5,565 nt of DNA, taken from Candidatus Auribacterota bacterium (GTDB lineage Bacteria > Auribacterota > Tritonobacteria > UBA1439). The notes under the pieces were generated by a model. That model did no database searches. It saw only the letters and a program-made list of their open reading frames with translations, and was not told the DNA's origin. The number at the start of each line of letters is the position of its first letter. Position 1 is the first letter of the stretch. The DNA lies in NCBI GenBank assembly GCA_026391995.1, contig JAPLCY010000013.1:1-5565 (forward strand), written 5' to 3'. Positions 1-5,565 of this stretch are shown piece after piece. A program made the position numbers and the translations under genes.

Positions 1-2
1 CG

Positions 3-467
3 AAGGTCCTGCCCCTCCGCTCGAATATCCCTGCGCTCTCCGGGTACGCCTTCTCGCGCCTTGATCCGTCATTTCCCGCGCGCGCGAGGAAGTCACGGCG
101 CGGTTTCGTCGCGGCGGGAGATAATTACGGCCAGGGGTCGAGCCGCGAACACGCGGCGCTTGTCCCGCGCTACCTCGGTGTCGCGGCGGTCATCGCGGCA
201 TCATTCGCCCGGATCCACCAGGCCAATCTGGTCAACTTCGGCATCGCCCCGATTGTCCTGACACGGGCGTCAGACCTGCGTTTCCTGCGGCGTGGCGACC
301 GGCTCGTGATCAGCGGCCTCCGGGCGGCCGTCAGGGGCGACGGGAAACTGTCCATCCACAATCTCAGCACGCGGCGCCGCATCCCGACGGCCCTCTCCCT
401 CACGGACAGGGCGCGCCGCATCCTCCTGGCGGGAGGGCTGCTCAACCTCATCAAGAAAGGCGGATAG
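3..467 (+). CDS. Aconitate hydratase, C-terminal (swivel) domain, 5'-truncated by the window edge
   Basis: The last 154 residues of an aconitase run in from the left edge; the start lies outside. Aconitase interconverts citrate and isocitrate in the cytoplasmic TCA cycle using a 4Fe-4S cluster; the cluster-ligating cysteines would lie in the missing part. The visible piece is the LeuD-like swivel domain. It begins with the KVLPLRSNIP segment and carries the hallmark GDNYGQGSSREHAAL followed by YLGV, then SFARIHQANLVNFGI. The S-x-R of GSSRE is the conserved substrate-binding motif. The usual SFARIHRAN reads SFARIHQAN here. The form resembles the shorter (about 640-aa) bacterial/mitochondrial-like aconitase, but the class cannot be settled from the tail. 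Related hydro-lyases (homoaconitase, isopropylmalate isomerase small subunit) share the fold; the GQGSSREHAAL context favours aconitase. The stop TAG lies 5 nt before the next start, suggesting cotranscription. Confidence 0.9.
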   Translation, partial: KVLPLRSNIPALSGYAFSRLDPSFPARARKSRRGFVAAGDNYGQGSSREHAALVPRYLGVAAVIAASFARIHQANLVNFGIAPIVLTRASDLRFLRRGDRLVISGLRAAVRGDGKLSIHNLSTRRRIPTALSLTDRARRILLAGGLLNLIKKGG

Positions 468-472
468 CGATC

Positions 473-1015
473 ATGCATTCCCTGCGCACCCTGCGCCGCG
501 CGGCGCTCTTCACGGCACTCGCCCTCACCCTGTCCGGCTGCGGGCGTGGGAGGGATATCGCCGTTGTGGAGATCGACGCCGTGTTCAAGGAGTACGGCAG
601 ATCCAGGCAGATCCAGGACGGCATCGAGAAGGAGAAGCAGGAGCTCGAGACCCGCGGGCAACAGATGCTCGACGAGATCAACAAGCTCGTCAAGGAGTCC
701 GAGATCCTGAATGACGAGGCGAGGCGCGAGCGGGAAAGCAGGATCAAGGAGAAGACCGCCGCGCTCGAAACGTACCGTCGAGGGGCGACGAAGAATCTTA
801 TCGACAAAACCAATGAGCAGTACCAGATGCTCCTCGCCGATGTGCGCGCGGCGGCGGCGGTCGTCGCCCGGAAACGGGGCATCGGGGTGGTCTTCGACAG
901 CTCGGCGGCGCTCTATGGCGCCAAGGGTATCGACATCACCCCCGCGGTCATCGCCGAACTCAACCGTGCGCCCGCGATACAACCGCAGGCACCGCCAAAA
1001 TCCAAAAGTCAATAG
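473..1015 (+). CDS. OmpH/Skp-family periplasmic chaperone-like lipoprotein
   Basis: This 180-aa protein resembles the OmpH/Skp family, which holds unfolded outer-membrane proteins in the periplasm. The N-terminus has basic residues (R5, R8, R9), a hydrophobic stretch at 10-20 and a lipobox LSGC with the lipidated cysteine at residue 23. Residue +2 is Gly, not Asp, so outer-membrane anchoring is likely under the E. coli rule. A short beta segment (DIAVVEIDAVFKEY, 28-41) leads into a highly charged coiled coil at about 43-125, the Skp tentacle. The C-terminal block (GIGVVFDSSAALYGAKGIDI, then TPAVIAELN, 136-164) matches the usual OmpH ending. The mature length is near that of Skp. Classical Skp is soluble, so the lipid anchor is a variation. 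The ATG at 473 is chosen because it gives a complete signal peptide; the only ribosome-binding candidate is a weak AAAGG upstream. Confidence 0.85.
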   Translation: MHSLRTLRRAALFTALALTLSGCGRGRDIAVVEIDAVFKEYGRSRQIQDGIEKEKQELETRGQQMLDEINKLVKESEILNDEARRERESRIKEKTAALETYRRGATKNLIDKTNEQYQMLLADVRAAAAVVARKRGIGVVFDSSAALYGAKGIDITPAVIAELNRAPAIQPQAPPKSKSQ

Positions 1016-1117
1016 CACCCGTATGCGCGGCGGCCCCTGGGCTGTTGGTGTTGTGTCTCTCTACTTTGCGCTGCGTGTTTTAAACCTCGGGCTGCAGTTG
1101 TGCTTTGGGCTGTGACT

Positions 1118-2131
1118 ATGACCTTCCCGATCCCCGTGCTCATTGTTCTTCAAATGCTGCTGCATGACCTCTCCATGACGGGAGGGTGGGACCGGTTCGC
1201 CGGGCCCGCCGATGGCCTCTCCGCGCAGGCATTGCGGCGCTACACCCCCCGCAGCCAGGGGATGCTCAAGCTGGTGATCTACATAAAGGCGGGGAACGAC
1301 TGGCAGCCGCCCGGCATGCCCGATGATGCCCGGTGGAGCGGGTACCGGACCGTGGACGGCGAAGCCTGCCGCTATGCGCAGGCGCGCGTCTCCGTCGGCG
1401 ATCCGCTGCGTCAGGCCGGGAGGCGCGGCGAGAGCGGCAACCTCAGCGAGGCGGGTTTCATCGACAATATCCCCACCACTATTCCCGAGGCCTGCCTCCC
1501 CGACTATGCGCCCGTCCTCGAATTCTCCCGTTGGCTGGATGAAACACCCGCGATCGCGCTCCGGTATGTACACCCCCTCGCCGGCTTCTCCCCCGCCCTT
1601 GTCGCGGATTCCGAACCATCGTCCCCCGGGAAAGAGGGGGATTTCGGAACGGTCTTCATCGACGCCAACGGGTTCAGGAAAACCCAGCAGGGCCTTGACC
1701 TCGCCGGCAGTGGAGGGGTGACGCCGGTACTCGCCGCCGCGCTGGGGCGCGTTATCCTGGTGGCCCGCGAGGGGGAGCGGAAGGCGACCGCGATCGATCC
1801 CGGGAGCGGAGCGCTCATCCCCGAATTCCCCGCCGGCGCGCCGGACAAGGGGACGCCCCTGGTCGGGTACGGGAAGTGCGTGTACGTGACACACCCCGAT
1901 GGTTATACCATCCGGTATGCTCATCTCGGCTCCATAGATGTGGAAATCGGCCAGGGCGTCCTCCCCGGCACCAGGATCGGCACCGCAGGCGGGGAGGGCG
2001 ATCGGGGTTGGGTACACCTCGAGGTGCGCTGGGGCGATCCGCTCGGCGGGGCGGACTCCCTCCCGGTCAATCCGTGGGAATTCTTCAAGCGGGTTTCACC
2101 ATCGGCCCCACCGACGGGGAAACATCAGTGA
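1118..2131 (+). CDS. LytM/M23-fold peptidase homologue with a degenerate active site (probably non-catalytic)
   Basis: This is a 337-aa protein from ATG 1118; an in-frame GTG at 1100 would add six residues, and neither start has a strong ribosome-binding site. The hydrophobic start (FPIPVLIVLQMLL) could be an export or anchor signal. Residues up to about 175 match no family I recognise. The C-terminal part (about 176-325) has the LytM/M23 layout: QQGLD where HxGxD is expected, a glycine-rich beta segment with GYGKCVYVTHPDGY, RYAHLGSI, GQGVLPGTRIGTAG, and WVHLEV where the HLHFEV motif lies. The Asp (194), the YAH histidine (269) and the second His of HxH (300) remain. The first zinc His is Gln190 and the first His of HxH is Trp298. 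M23 enzymes cut peptidoglycan cross-bridges. This one probably acts as a binding or regulatory protein, as EnvC and NlpD do, though that is inferred from the lost residues. Its stop overlaps the next start by 4 nt. Confidence 0.75.
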   Translation: MTFPIPVLIVLQMLLHDLSMTGGWDRFAGPADGLSAQALRRYTPRSQGMLKLVIYIKAGNDWQPPGMPDDARWSGYRTVDGEACRYAQARVSVGDPLRQAGRRGESGNLSEAGFIDNIPTTIPEACLPDYAPVLEFSRWLDETPAIALRYVHPLAGFSPALVADSEPSSPGKEGDFGTVFIDANGFRKTQQGLDLAGSGGVTPVLAAALGRVILVAREGERKATAIDPGSGALIPEFPAGAPDKGTPLVGYGKCVYVTHPDGYTIRYAHLGSIDVEIGQGVLPGTRIGTAGGEGDRGWVHLEVRWGDPLGGADSLPVNPWEFFKRVSPSAPPTGKHQ

Positions 2132-2511
2132 ACAACCCCCGCCCGGCGCAGGTTCCGGCAAAACGCACCCGCACACCCGCCTCGCGAACCTATGTCATCG
2201 GCGCACACCGCCCCGACCGTCGTAAAAAACGGAAAAGCTGCACCAAGGCGGTGCTGAAGCGCCGTCTCAGGGCGCAGCTCGCGGCCGCCCTCGAACAGAT
2301 CAGGATCATGAACAGGATCAGCATCGCCGGTGCGCAGCACGCCCATCTCGCCCGGGCGATCACCCTCCTGGAGGCGGTCCTCGAGGAGCGAGCGGGGAGC
2401 CACCTCCTCAGGCAGCAGCTCTCCCTGTGCAGGGAACGGCTCCACGAGCTGGAGCGGGGAGAAAAGTCGGTACCGGCTGAGGGGGTGGAAATTATACTGG
2501 AGAGACTATGA
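2128..2511 (+). CDS. Small basic hypothetical protein with helical C-terminal half
   Basis: The product is 127 aa and I do not recognise the family. Translation probably starts at GTG 2128, in a GTGA overlap with the preceding stop, with GGGGAA at 2116-2121 at suitable ribosome-binding spacing. The frame is open further upstream, but only inside the M23-like gene. The N-terminal 45 or so residues are Pro/Arg/Lys-rich and probably disordered (for example RPDRRKKRKSC at 32-42), which would suit nucleic-acid or membrane-surface contact. From about 43 to 116 the sequence is alanine-, leucine-, arginine- and glutamate-rich and looks helical, possibly a hairpin or coiled coil (LRAQLAAALEQI; LARAITLLEAVLEE; HLLRQQLSLCRERLHELE). 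There is no signal peptide or membrane segment, so a cytoplasmic location is likely. Its end overlaps the next gene by 4 nt (ATGA), so it is co-translated with both neighbours. No function can be assigned. Confidence 0.65.
   Translation: MNNPRPAQVPAKRTRTPASRTYVIGAHRPDRRKKRKSCTKAVLKRRLRAQLAAALEQIRIMNRISIAGAQHAHLARAITLLEAVLEERAGSHLLRQQLSLCRERLHELERGEKSVPAEGVEIILERL
2499..2504 (+). promoter_or_regulatory. Ribosome-binding site (GGAGAG) inside the end of the upstream gene
   Basis: GGAG at 2499-2502 lies 5 nt before ATG 2508, within the last codons of the preceding reading frame. It supports the ATGA-overlap start of the 138-aa protein and translational coupling of the pair. Confidence 0.6.
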
Positions 2512-2924
2512 ATCGGAAGGGGACGACGCTTCTGTGCACCTACTGCTCGGCCCGGAAAAGAAAACGCCCGACGATGCTCCCGGCGATCCGGCGCTACTGT
2601 TCTCCGCGCATCCGAGCCATCCACCGGATAAGCCTGTCGAGGGGCGCATCATTCGCCATCCTCTCGGGAACGTTCGGTCTGCTCGGGCCCTACCAGAAGA
2701 TCCCCTACTATGACCACCTGCTCCAGCCAGGTGAAATTGTCGCGCTCCTCCCGCAGATGTCGGGATATTTGAAGAGGAAAGGGTATCGCTCTGTCCGCTT
2801 TTATCACGAGCCCCTGCGAAACTTTCCACAAATCAAACCATATCTGAGGGCGATCCGCCTCGGATGCCGCCGTGCCGGGGCGCGCCTCATGTTGATCGAG
2901 ACAGCCCCACCCTGGAGTAGCTAG
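2508..2924 (+). CDS. DUF6884-like small protein (uncharacterised)
   Basis: The product is 138 aa and starts at ATG 2508 with a GGAG ribosome-binding site and a 4-nt overlap with the upstream gene. The layout resembles small proteins of the DUF6884 type: an N-terminal strand ending in a CxxCSxxK-like motif (C10-T-Y-C13-S-A-R-K17), a PAIRRY segment (25-30), a central strand with ILSGTFGLLGPYQKIPYYDH (51-70), then helices and a final strand (RLMLIETAPP). The LSG-x-FGL and IPYYDH motifs are the strongest link. The family assignment comes from remembered pattern, not a search. Related domains occur near RNA-modification and nucleotide-handling genes, but I know of no established reaction. Two cysteines in CxxC invite a metal- or redox-linked guess, and the second would be the family-conserved one. 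It is basic, has no signal peptide and is probably cytoplasmic. It ends the plus-strand cluster; no terminator hairpin with a T-run is visible after it. Confidence 0.6.
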   Translation: MNRKGTTLLCTYCSARKRKRPTMLPAIRRYCSPRIRAIHRISLSRGASFAILSGTFGLLGPYQKIPYYDHLLQPGEIVALLPQMSGYLKRKGYRSVRFYHEPLRNFPQIKPYLRAIRLGCRRAGARLMLIETAPPWSS

Positions 2925-3053
2925 TTGGGTTCACTTGTTAAAGGGCGGGGATGCCTGATTCCACCTATGGGAACCAATAACCGCGGCTGCTGCCGGACTT
3001 GTTTCTTCTTTAATCCAGACACGAGTAACTAATGACTGCTGTTGCTGTAGTAA
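2925..3053. other. Convergent intergenic spacer
   Basis: These 129 bases lie between the end of the plus-strand cluster and the 3' end of the minus-strand tRNA gene. The stretch is visibly less GC-rich than its surroundings. I see no convincing rho-independent terminator in either direction. The best inverted repeat is a weak 4-5 bp pairing around 2959-2977 (TTCC...GGAA) with no following T-run. No gene is supported here. Confidence 0.5.
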
Positions 3054-3140
3054 TGGTGCGGAAGGGGGGAGTCGAACCCCCACCCCGTTGCCAGGACTAG
3101 ACCCTGAATCTAGCGCGTCTGCCAGTTCCGCCACTTCCGC
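3054..3140 (-). tRNA. tRNA-Leu, anticodon CAG, with encoded CCA end
   Basis: On the minus strand the transcript starts with acceptor strand GCGGAAG (3134-3140) and ends with CTTCCGC (3058-3064), discriminator A (3057) and an encoded CCA (3054-3056). The anticodon arm is CTAGA, loop TTCAGGG, TCTAG, giving anticodon CAG, which reads CUG leucine codons. The T arm is GGGGG TTCGACT CCCCC. A long variable arm makes it a class II tRNA, as expected for leucine. The length is 87 nt with CCA. All stems pair, so it should be functional. It lies 37 nt after the stop codon of the DnaE-like gene and has its own promoter. Confidence 0.95.
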
Positions 3141-3152
3141 ACCGGAGGCCAT

Positions 3153-3181
3153 AGTATAGATGAACGCAGATGGAGTGTCAA
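3153..3181 (-). promoter_or_regulatory. Sigma70-type promoter for the tRNA-Leu gene
   Basis: On the minus strand a perfect -35 box TTGACA (3176-3181) is separated by exactly 17 nt from a -10 box TATACT (3153-3158), one mismatch from TATAAT. Transcription should start near 3145-3147, giving a 5' leader of only about 5-7 nt before the mature tRNA end at 3140. The -35 box contains the TGA stop (3178-3180) of the upstream DnaE-like gene, so the promoter is embedded in the end of that gene. Confidence 0.85.
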
Positions 3182-4791
3182 CGCGGCGAGGCACTCTCCC
3201 TGGTAAAGCTCAGGGTGAGAAACCCGGCAAGGCGGGAGTTTGTAGCATCATACTGGGTATACACTACCTTCCCCTGCCTCTTGAGCGGGAGGAGTTCGCG
3301 CAACGGCCCGCCGGTGACCACCACCGACTCTCCCGACGCCCGGGCGGTCCTGGGGATGCCTTCAATCTTCCCGGCGTATTTCAGCACGTTGGGGTGCGCC
3401 GCGCAGAGATCCCTGAGAGCCCTGCGGGAAGAAAGGTTGTCGGCAATCCTCCCCTCCGGGACGCACCCGGCCAGGCCCCGTTCCCGCTCCTCGGCGGGAA
3501 CACCGATGATTTCCGCCGTGAAGCGGAGGGCGTCGCCACCGCGGATCGGGACCGTTTCCGCGACACGGCAGATCCTGTCCTCTCCGAATCTTCCGGTCAG
3601 GAACCCGATGGAGGCTTCGGGATCCGGACATTCAATCGTCAGATTTATGAACCGGTCGAGGGCGAATTCCGCATGGCCAGGGGCTGATCGCGGGGCAAGG
3701 CCAAGAAGCCGCGCGAGCGCTCCCCCCGCGCCGGATCCGGTGAGCGCTGCTCGTCCGCCGGCCTGCCGCGAATGCTCGGCGGCCTCGGCGACGGCAAGCC
3801 AGTACCCGGCCAATCCATGCGCGGCGATGCGATCGAGCTCGCTGCGCAGACCGGTTTCCACGCGATTCACCTCCGCGGGCAGGACAGTTGAACGGAGCGC
3901 GTCCATCGCCCGGCGTTCGAGCAGTGACAGGTCCTCCTCGGCGGATGAATACACAACCGGCGGCGCAACCGGGGCGGCGGGGAAACGCACGTCGCACTTT
4001 TCCGCGACCTCGCCGCTCGTGTGAAGATAGCGCTCGTCGAAGCCGAGCGCCCGCATCTCGTCCAGGCTCTTCAGCCAGATCGTCTTCGTCACCACGCTGA
4101 AGTCCGTGACCTTTCCAAAACGCGTCTTGGCGATGATGTCGTGCGCGAGCCAGTCCTCCGGATGGGGGTAGTGCACGTCGTTGGTAACCACGGGCTTCAA
4201 ACCAAAGCGCGGTGCGAGCTCGATGATCGCCGCGTTTGAAATCTTCTGTTCGGGGAACCCCAGCTCCGACATCTCGGGATAAAAATCGTCCCCGAAGAGA
4301 CTCAGGTACCTCTCGAGCTCGCGCTCGCCCGAGGCGAGCCCCTCGCGGATGATCTTCAACGGGAACGACCCGTAGTAGCAGCCGCTCATGCAGATGAGCC
4401 CCTCGTGGTACCGCTCGAGGAGCTCCCAGTCCACGAGTCCGCGCACCCCCTTAAGGCAGTTGTCGAGCCAGGCGTCGCTGGTGAGCCGGACAAGATTGCG
4501 ATAGCCCCGGAAGTTTTTCGCGATAAGGATGAGGTGGTTGCGGAACTCGTCGCCCCTGGCGATCGAGTCGCGGGCGTCCTGGACGAAGTAACACTCGCAG
4601 CCCGGGAGCGGGTTCATCCCCCGCTCGCGGCAGGCGGCGTGGAACTGCGGCGCGAAGGCCAGCTCGCCGTGGTCGGTGATCGCCATCGCCCGCTGCCCGA
4701 GGGCGGCGGCGCGATCGAGGCCCTCAGTGATCGAGAGGACGGAGTCGGAGTATGATCCCCAGAAATGGCTATGCAGGTGGACAAAGCTCAT
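3178..4791 (-). CDS. Truncated DNA polymerase III alpha (DnaE)-like protein: intact PHP domain, inactive polymerase palm
   Basis: The product is 537 aa from ATG 4791; a longer in-frame start at 4857 only adds an Arg-rich readthrough of the rmuC tail in another frame. Residues 1-225 or so form a DnaE-type PHP domain: HLHSH (5-9), ITDHG (38-42), GCECY (64-68), NHLILIAKN (85-93), SGC (136-138), NDVHY (204-208) and AHD. The nine expected metal ligands appear present (H7, H9, D16, H41, E66, H86, C138, D205, H207). A PHP site of this kind can act as a nuclease or phosphoesterase. The palm is still recognisable at GSGAGGALARLLGL (352-365), FALDRFIN (376-383), KIEGIPR (475-481) and TQYD (512-515). 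The catalytic DxD is lost (IECPDPEAS, 386-394), and the third Asp aligns with S528. The protein ends at 537, so fingers, beta-binding and OB parts are absent; replicative DnaE is about 1,100-1,200 aa. Its start is 7 nt after the rmuC stop. It is a probable accessory DNA-processing protein, not the replicase. Confidence 0.85.
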   Translation of the reverse strand: MSFVHLHSHFWGSYSDSVLSITEGLDRAAALGQRAMAITDHGELAFAPQFHAACRERGMNPLPGCECYFVQDARDSIARGDEFRNHLILIAKNFRGYRNLVRLTSDAWLDNCLKGVRGLVDWELLERYHEGLICMSGCYYGSFPLKIIREGLASGERELERYLSLFGDDFYPEMSELGFPEQKISNAAIIELAPRFGLKPVVTNDVHYPHPEDWLAHDIIAKTRFGKVTDFSVVTKTIWLKSLDEMRALGFDERYLHTSGEVAEKCDVRFPAAPVAPPVVYSSAEEDLSLLERRAMDALRSTVLPAEVNRVETGLRSELDRIAAHGLAGYWLAVAEAAEHSRQAGGRAALTGSGAGGALARLLGLAPRSAPGHAEFALDRFINLTIECPDPEASIGFLTGRFGEDRICRVAETVPIRGGDALRFTAEIIGVPAEERERGLAGCVPEGRIADNLSSRRALRDLCAAHPNVLKYAGKIEGIPRTARASGESVVVTGGPLRELLPLKRQGKVVYTQYDATNSRLAGFLTLSFTRESASPR

Positions 4792-4798
4792 TCTCGAA

Positions 4799-5565
4799 CT
4801 ACTGTTGCGCGCCCGCGCTGCCCGGCGCGCCCTCCGGGAGGGCGAGGGCCTCGTCATCCCCGGGCGGCGGGAGCTCCGCGATCTGGATGCCCTTCTCCTG
4901 CCGGAGCTCTTCGATCTTTCTCAACGGCCGCTCGAGCATGTTGCGGCGCGTGGAGAGGAGGAGATCGAACTCCTTCCCCGCCTCCTCGATCTTCTTCCCG
5001 AGCTTATCCATCCCCTCGACGTACCTCCCCCACTGGGCGGCGAAGGTTCCGAGGAGGGAGAGGATCTGGGCGGTCTTCTGCTCCAGGTTGAAATTGTCCA
5101 TCGCCTGGCGGATTACCGCGAGGATCGCGTAGAGGGTGAACGGCGAGCAGAGGATGACCTTCTCCCTGAGCGCGCTGTCGATGATATCCGGCTTCTCCTC
5201 CTGGACGAAGGCGTACACCTGCTCGTTGGGGATGAACATGAGGGCATAGTCAAGCGTGCCGGCAGCGGGATTGATGTAGGCCTTCACTTCCTTGATCCGG
5301 TTCTGCACATCCTTCATGAATTGCGCCTTGTGCCGCTCGCGCTCGGCGTCGGTCCGGGCGTTCACGCACTGGAGGTAGTTGTCGAACGGGAACTTCACGT
5401 CCATGTTGAGGACGCGCCCCTGGGGCAGGGAGAAGGTGAAATCGGGGCGCTGCAGCTCGCCCTCGGCCTGTGTCTGGGTGACGTACTGCTTCCCCTCGAT
5501 GAATCCCGCGAGGCCGAGGATATCCTTCGCCATCCGCTCCCCACACTGGCCGCGCTGGCGGCTGC
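4799..5565 (-). CDS. rmuC: DNA recombination protein RmuC, 5'-truncated by the window edge
   Basis: The last 254 residues of RmuC are visible, with the reading frame open to the right edge; the first visible codons read SRQRGQCGERMAKDILGLAG. The internal ATG at 5533 lies within the RGQxGER motif and is not the true start. RmuC limits recombination at inverted repeats and has a PD-(D/E)XK nuclease-like core. Supporting motifs are RGQCGER (usually RGQWGE), the RPDFTFSLPQGRVLNMDVKF region with the Asp and Lys of the nuclease-like core, FIPNEQVYAF, and PFTLYAILAVIRQAMDNFNLEQ. A helical C-terminal region follows, ending in a Pro/Gly/Ala-rich tail. The membrane anchor and long coiled coil typical of RmuC would lie outside the window, as the full family length is about 400-500 aa. 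The Cys for the usual Trp in RGQWGE is a small oddity. The stop (TAG, 4799-4801) is 7 nt before the DnaE-like gene, which suggests cotranscription. Confidence 0.9.
   Translation of the reverse strand, partial: SRQRGQCGERMAKDILGLAGFIEGKQYVTQTQAEGELQRPDFTFSLPQGRVLNMDVKFPFDNYLQCVNARTDAERERHKAQFMKDVQNRIKEVKAYINPAAGTLDYALMFIPNEQVYAFVQEEKPDIIDSALREKVILCSPFTLYAILAVIRQAMDNFNLEQKTAQILSLLGTFAAQWGRYVEGMDKLGKKIEEAGKEFDLLLSTRRNMLERPLRKIEELRQEKGIQIAELPPPGDDEALALPEGAPGSAGAQQ

Noticed and set aside
170..1018. A 282-codon minus-strand open frame across the aconitase tail and the OmpH gene.
   Set aside because: It is a shadow of two well-supported plus-strand genes in GC-rich DNA, and its translation is Arg/Leu-rich with no family resemblance.
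1061..2017. A 318-codon minus-strand open frame opposite the M23-like gene.
   Set aside because: The opposite strand carries a recognisable LytM/M23 fold, while this translation is low in recognisable motifs. It is a shadow frame.
2959..2977. A weak inverted repeat (TTCC...GGAA) considered as a terminator for either convergent cluster.
   Set aside because: The stem is only 4-5 bp and is followed by no T-run in either direction.
2982..2998. ACCGCGGCTGCTG, identical to a short piece of the universal 16S rRNA 519 region (antisense).
   Set aside because: The flanking bases do not follow 16S rRNA, and a 13-base match can arise by chance in GC-rich DNA of this size. It is not evidence of an rRNA fragment.
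2931..3194. An 87-codon minus-strand reading frame running through the tRNA region, with the peptide string AEVAELADALDSGSSPGNG.
   Set aside because: This string is the well-known false translation of a tRNA-Leu gene. The region is fully explained by the tRNA and its promoter.
3170..4024. A 284-codon plus-strand open frame opposite the DnaE-like gene.
   Set aside because: Its Ser/Arg/Ala/Pro-rich translation is typical of an antisense frame in GC-rich DNA, and the minus strand has clear PHP/DnaE homology.

Overview
This is a GC-rich (roughly 60% by eye) chromosomal window from a bacterium. A lipoprotein-type OmpH/Skp chaperone with a clear lipobox points to a Gram-negative (diderm) cell. The short bacterial aconitase tail and the low resemblance of several genes to model-organism proteins suggest an uncultured lineage, possibly PVC/Omnitrophota-like. 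That placement is a weak inference, because there is no rRNA or other phylogenetic marker here.

The left half (1-2924) is a compact plus-strand gene cluster. It opens with the C-terminal swivel domain of aconitase, cut by the window edge. An OmpH/Skp-like lipoprotein starts 5 nt later. After a gap of about 100 nt comes a LytM/M23-fold protein that has lost key active-site histidines. Two small unfamiliar genes follow, joined by 4-nt stop/start overlaps (GTGA, then ATGA): a basic, helical hypothetical protein and a 138-aa protein resembling DUF6884-type proteins. The overlaps indicate that the last three genes are translationally coupled and form one transcription unit.

The right half (3054-5565) is on the minus strand and converges on the left cluster. 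Read in its own direction it holds rmuC (5' end beyond the window edge), then after 7 nt a 537-aa DnaE-derived protein, then a tRNA-Leu(CAG) gene. The DnaE-like protein keeps an apparently complete PHP metal site but has lost all three polymerase aspartates and stops just after the palm region. The tRNA has its own near-perfect sigma70 promoter, whose -35 box spans the stop codon of the DnaE-like gene. About 130 bases of non-coding, less GC-rich DNA (2925-3053) separate the two convergent clusters.

The most unusual item is the catalytically dead, truncated DNA polymerase III alpha paralogue next to rmuC. The degenerate M23 protein and its two coupled small unknown genes come second. There is no CRISPR array, insertion sequence or rRNA, and no gene-free stretch longer than 300 bases.
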